Origin: Streptomyces monashensis
Lineage (GTDB): Bacteria > Actinomycetota > Actinomycetes > Streptomycetales > Streptomycetaceae
Length of the DNA stretch: 64,000 nt
Reading direction: 5' to 3'
Assembly: GCF_001866665.1 (NCBI RefSeq)
Contig: NZ_MLYO01000018.1
Span: forward strand, 124,001-188,000
Shown in pieces: positions 63,418 to 64,000 of this stretch (positions within the stretch are counted from its first letter, which is position 1; every line of letters begins with the position of its first letter). The notes beneath the pieces were generated by a model. It had not been told where the DNA came from. It was given only the letters and a program-made list of their open reading frames with translations, and ran no database searches. The translations under genes were made by a program, and so were the position numbers.

Positions 63418-64000
63418 GCACCCCCTGCCGGCCCCGGCCGGCGACCAGACCCGCATCCACGACATCGGCTACCGCGGCTACGACGGCCCCCGCCTCGGCC
63501 GCGCCTACGCCCGCCGCTCGCTGTTCGCGCAGTCCCTGCGCGGCTCCTACGGACTCGGCCGCTCGGTGAAGTCCAAGGTGCTGCCGATGGTCCTGTTCGC
63601 GGTGATGTGCGTGCCCGCCGCCATCATGGTGGCCGTCACGGTCTTCACCAAGGCACACGAACTGCCCGTGACCTACACGCGTTACGCGATCATCATGCAG
63701 GCCGTGATCAGTCTGTACGTCGCCGCGCAGGCACCCCAGTCCGTCTCCCGCGACCTGCGCTTCAAGACCGTGCCGCTGTACTTCTCGCGGCCCATCGAGA
63801 CCGCCGACTACGTCCGCGCCAAGTTCGCGTCGCTCGCCTCGGCGATCTTCATCCTGACCGCCACTCCCCTGCTCGTGATGTATGTGGGCGCGCTGCTGGC
63901 CAAGCTGGGCTTCGCCCACCAGACGAAGGAATTCGCCGAAGGACTGGTCTCCGTGGCGCTGCTCTCCCTGCTGTTCGCCGGCATCGGCCTGGTCATCGCC
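63407..64000 (+). CDS. ABC transporter permease, partial at the right edge
   Basis: The ATG at 63407 with AAGGAGG upstream begins inside the 3' end of the ATPase gene. The visible 198 codons encode a cytoplasmic tail (IHDIGYRGYDGPRLGR near residue 17) and at least four hydrophobic segments with no stop before the edge. It matches ABC-2-type permeases paired with such ATPases. The rest lies outside the window. Confidence 0.88.
   Translation, partial: MAVEHPLPAPAGDQTRIHDIGYRGYDGPRLGRAYARRSLFAQSLRGSYGLGRSVKSKVLPMVLFAVMCVPAAIMVAVTVFTKAHELPVTYTRYAIIMQAVISLYVAAQAPQSVSRDLRFKTVPLYFSRPIETADYVRAKFASLASAIFILTATPLLVMYVGALLAKLGFAHQTKEFAEGLVSVALLSLLFAGIGLVIA

Overview
The window is very GC-rich, shows strong third-position GC in its reading frames, uses GTG starts freely, and carries genes diagnostic of Streptomyces (ssgA/ssgR, actinobacterial murJ-DUF6049-cca order, fused cydCD). 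It looks like the oriC-proximal core of a Streptomyces chromosome. The gene order, recalled from memory, matches the S. coelicolor stretch around SCO3894-SCO3957. No rRNA, tRNA, CRISPR array, transposase, integrase or biosynthetic cluster was recognised.

Layout. 1-4.4 kb: start of murJ, a secreted DUF6049 protein and the CCA-adding enzyme. 4.4-8.3 kb: a small membrane-anchored protein, an MFS transporter, and padR with inositol-1-phosphate synthase. 8.6-15.8 kb: cell-wall genes (class A PBP, GT87 glycosyltransferase, FemX-type transferase, alanine-racemase-like enzyme). 16-21.2 kb: rpsF-ssb-rpsR-rplI, a MATE transporter and replicative helicase dnaB. 21.5-33.7 kb: metabolic and accessory genes (serine hydrolase, MarR/MFS pair, flavohemoglobin, Nudix, LysR, cystathionine gamma-lyase-ptpA-holin-like). 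33.9-35.5 kb: ssgR-ssgA for sporulation. 35.6-40.9 kb: a YibE/F transporter, riboswitch-controlled thiC, and a likely inserted oxidoreductase/HxlR pair followed by a displaced thiC 3' end. 41-48.6 kb: a DUF4241 gene, a frameshifted gene, a membrane protein, a metallophosphatase, a LacI regulator and an aminotransferase. 49-55.3 kb: the cydA-cydB-cydCD cytochrome bd operon with a Rex operator. 55.4-62.2 kb: HAD, LLM, kptA and a MerR/EphD-like/M24 operon. 62.4-64 kb: an ABC exporter, cut by the window edge.

The chromosome-organising signal is as notable as the genes. Nine exact copies of the ParB site GTTTCACGTGAAAC and three near copies lie between 4.3 and 51.8 kb. Several sit at the centre of long perfect palindromes at gene 3' ends. 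One contains the start codon of cydCD, one lies inside a coding sequence, and one near copy lies inside the thiC TPP riboswitch. Two clusters of DnaA-box-like 9-mers lie upstream of dnaB and between kptA and a MerR gene. The other striking feature is the thiC 3' end, where a 1.68-kb segment bounded by 12-bp direct repeats appears to have replaced the native ThiC C-terminus.
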